Source: Spartinivicinus marinus (GTDB lineage Bacteria > Pseudomonadota > Gammaproteobacteria > Pseudomonadales > Zooshikellaceae). From it: a stretch of 64,000 nt of DNA. Below are positions 63,061-64,000 of the stretch, piece after piece (the first letter of the stretch is position 1; the number at the start of each line of letters is the position of its first letter). The notes under the pieces are model-generated. The model worked only from the letters and a program-made list of their open reading frames with translations. It was not told the origin of the DNA and did no database searches. The DNA is taken from assembly GCF_026309355.1 (NCBI RefSeq), contig NZ_JAPJZK010000001.1:1426001-1490000 (forward strand), in the 5' to 3' direction. The translations under genes were made by a program, and so were the position numbers.

Positions 63061-64000
63061 TTAATAAGGTTGTTGCTTTTTAGCTTTTTCATATTTGTCC
63101 CTTGCCTCAATGACTTCCTCACGTTGAGAGACCTCAGGTATAGCAACATCCCACCAAGACCCACCATCACTAGTTGTATGAACAGGATCAGTATTTAAAC
63201 TGATGACATAGGTTTGATTGGCCTGTTTAGCTCGCATTAAAGCCGCTTCTAATTCTGTAATGCCTTGAACATGTTCAGCAATTGCTCCCATGGCCTGCGC
63301 GTGAGCAGCAAAATCAATGACAGGCGCTCCTGCTTCTATGGTTTTACAATCGGCTAATAAGTTATTAAAAGGTGCTCCTCCACAGGCTTGCTGTAATCGA
63401 TTAATACAGCCAAAGCCACGATTATCTAATACTATAATAATTAACTTTTTTCCTAGCATAACTGAAGTAGCTATTTCTGAATTCAACATCATATAACTAC
63501 CATCGCCTACCATCACAACCACGTCTCTATCTGGACAGGCCATTTTAACACCTAACCCACCAGCAATTTCATAGCCCATACAAGAGAAACCATATTCTAC
63601 GTGATAACCTTTCGGATCTGCTGTTTTCCATAATTTATGTAATTCACCTGGCAAACCACCTGCAGCACATACCACTATATCTTTAGTATCTGTCGCTCGA
63701 TTAACTGCACCAAGTACTTGAGCATCAGTGAGTAATAAGCTACCAGTACTTGCTGTTTTTTCATCGACTATTTTATTCCAGGCAACCATATTTGCTTGAG
63801 CAGTGGTTAGCCAGTCATTATTTATCTGTAATTTTTTATTTTCTTTTTTATCTAAAAAAATCTGCGACAATTGTTGCAATGCTACTTTTGCATCAGCAAT
63901 TAAAGGGAGTGCATTGTGTTTTACTGCATCAAACTGAGCAACATTAATTTGTACAAGTTGCTGGTGGTCTTTCACCAAGGTACGAGAGCTTGTAGTGAAA
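63061..64000 (-). CDS. iolD: 3D-(3,5/4)-trihydroxycyclohexane-1,2-dione hydrolase, C-terminal half (partial)
   Basis: Thiamine-diphosphate enzyme that opens the ring in inositol breakdown. The frame is open to the right edge (FTTSSRT then LVKDHQQLVQINVAQFDAVK), matching the start of the middle/C-terminal region of IolD; the N-terminal half lies outside the window. GDGSYMMLNSEIATSVML is the ThDP/Mg-binding GDGS...N motif. A protein starting inside the window at 63978 would be an artefact. First of the iolD-iolE-iolA genes here. Confidence 0.93.
   Translation of the reverse strand, partial: FTTSSRTLVKDHQQLVQINVAQFDAVKHNALPLIADAKVALQQLSQIFLDKKENKKLQINNDWLTTAQANMVAWNKIVDEKTASTGSLLLTDAQVLGAVNRATDTKDIVVCAAGGLPGELHKLWKTADPKGYHVEYGFSCMGYEIAGGLGVKMACPDRDVVVMVGDGSYMMLNSEIATSVMLGKKLIIIVLDNRGFGCINRLQQACGGAPFNNLLADCKTIEAGAPVIDFAAHAQAMGAIAEHVQGITELEAALMRAKQANQTYVISLNTDPVHTTSDGGSWWDVAIPEVSQREEVIEARDKYEKAKKQQPY

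Noticed and set aside
1-64000. tRNA or rRNA genes
   Set aside because: No convincing tRNA cloverleaf or rRNA sequence was noticed in the gaps; a tRNA scan would be decisive.

Overview
The window looks like chromosomal DNA of an AT-rich (roughly 40% GC by eye) marine-type gammaproteobacterium. The core genes (tesB, trmH, mtfA, maoP/hdfR, tdk, cdsA, mepA, rlmJ, yaiL-like DUF2058, yiiM-like MOSC) have typical gammaproteobacterial sequences, and the divergent maoP-hdfR pair keeps the arrangement seen in Escherichia coli. The accessory content (secreted proteases, a toxin-like protein, inositol catabolism, TRAP transport) would suit a host-associated or particle-associated Oceanospirillales-like bacterium. 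That placement is an inference; no rRNA or tRNA gene was found to confirm it.

Layout. 1-2122 (minus): SDR reductase, trmH and a tesB gene cut by the left edge. 2248-5128 (plus): mtfA peptidase and a DUF4139 protein. 5262-6332: a decayed gyrB fragment, a small secreted protein and a long inverted repeat. 6333-10500: a RimK-type ATP-grasp/RimB-like fusion, maoP/hdfR, and a secreted protein whose promoter carries a Fur-box-like site. 10559-15932: ferredoxin reductase, cdsA plus a PlsC-like acyltransferase, an orphan solute-binding protein, and tdk. 15988-18009: a bulb-lectin-like protein, a broken second copy of part of tdk, and a cold-shock protein. 18429-24777 (minus): a LacI-regulated alpha-glucoside uptake operon (binding protein, two permeases, GH13 glucosidase) with no ATPase gene and with MITE-like repeats between genes. 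25200-28476: mepA, rlmJ with an 11-copy octanucleotide repeat upstream, and a 10-TM metal exporter. 28889-30180: a short Rho paralogue followed by a 64-residue protein. 31265-34157: secreted M14 carboxypeptidase and a ParB-fold-motif protein. 34581-39958: a TetR/RND efflux cluster with two matching operators, and a PepSY protein. 40030-47790: a protein with a PEP-CTERM-like tail, a 1055-residue protein carrying both an ADP-ribosyltransferase and a Fic motif, and a 1039-residue protein carrying both a trypsin domain and an HExxH motif. 48384-56094: LysR/AEC transporter, small housekeeping genes, a NodB-like deacetylase, a membrane or secreted metallopeptidase and a GNAT enzyme. 56120-64000 (minus): a TRAP transporter, an orphan binding protein and the iolD (cut by the right edge)-iolE-iolA myo-inositol genes.

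The most unusual content is the ART+Fic candidate effector at 41424, the trypsin+HExxH double protease at 44671, the Rho paralogue lacking the RNA-binding N-terminal domain at 28889, the gyrB and tdk gene remnants, and a dispersed palindromic repeat family whose GAAGGGTAT end often lies next to gene starts or stops. Together they suggest an organism that exports several proteases and at least one candidate host-directed toxin, and whose genome has been reshaped by small repeats and partial gene duplications.
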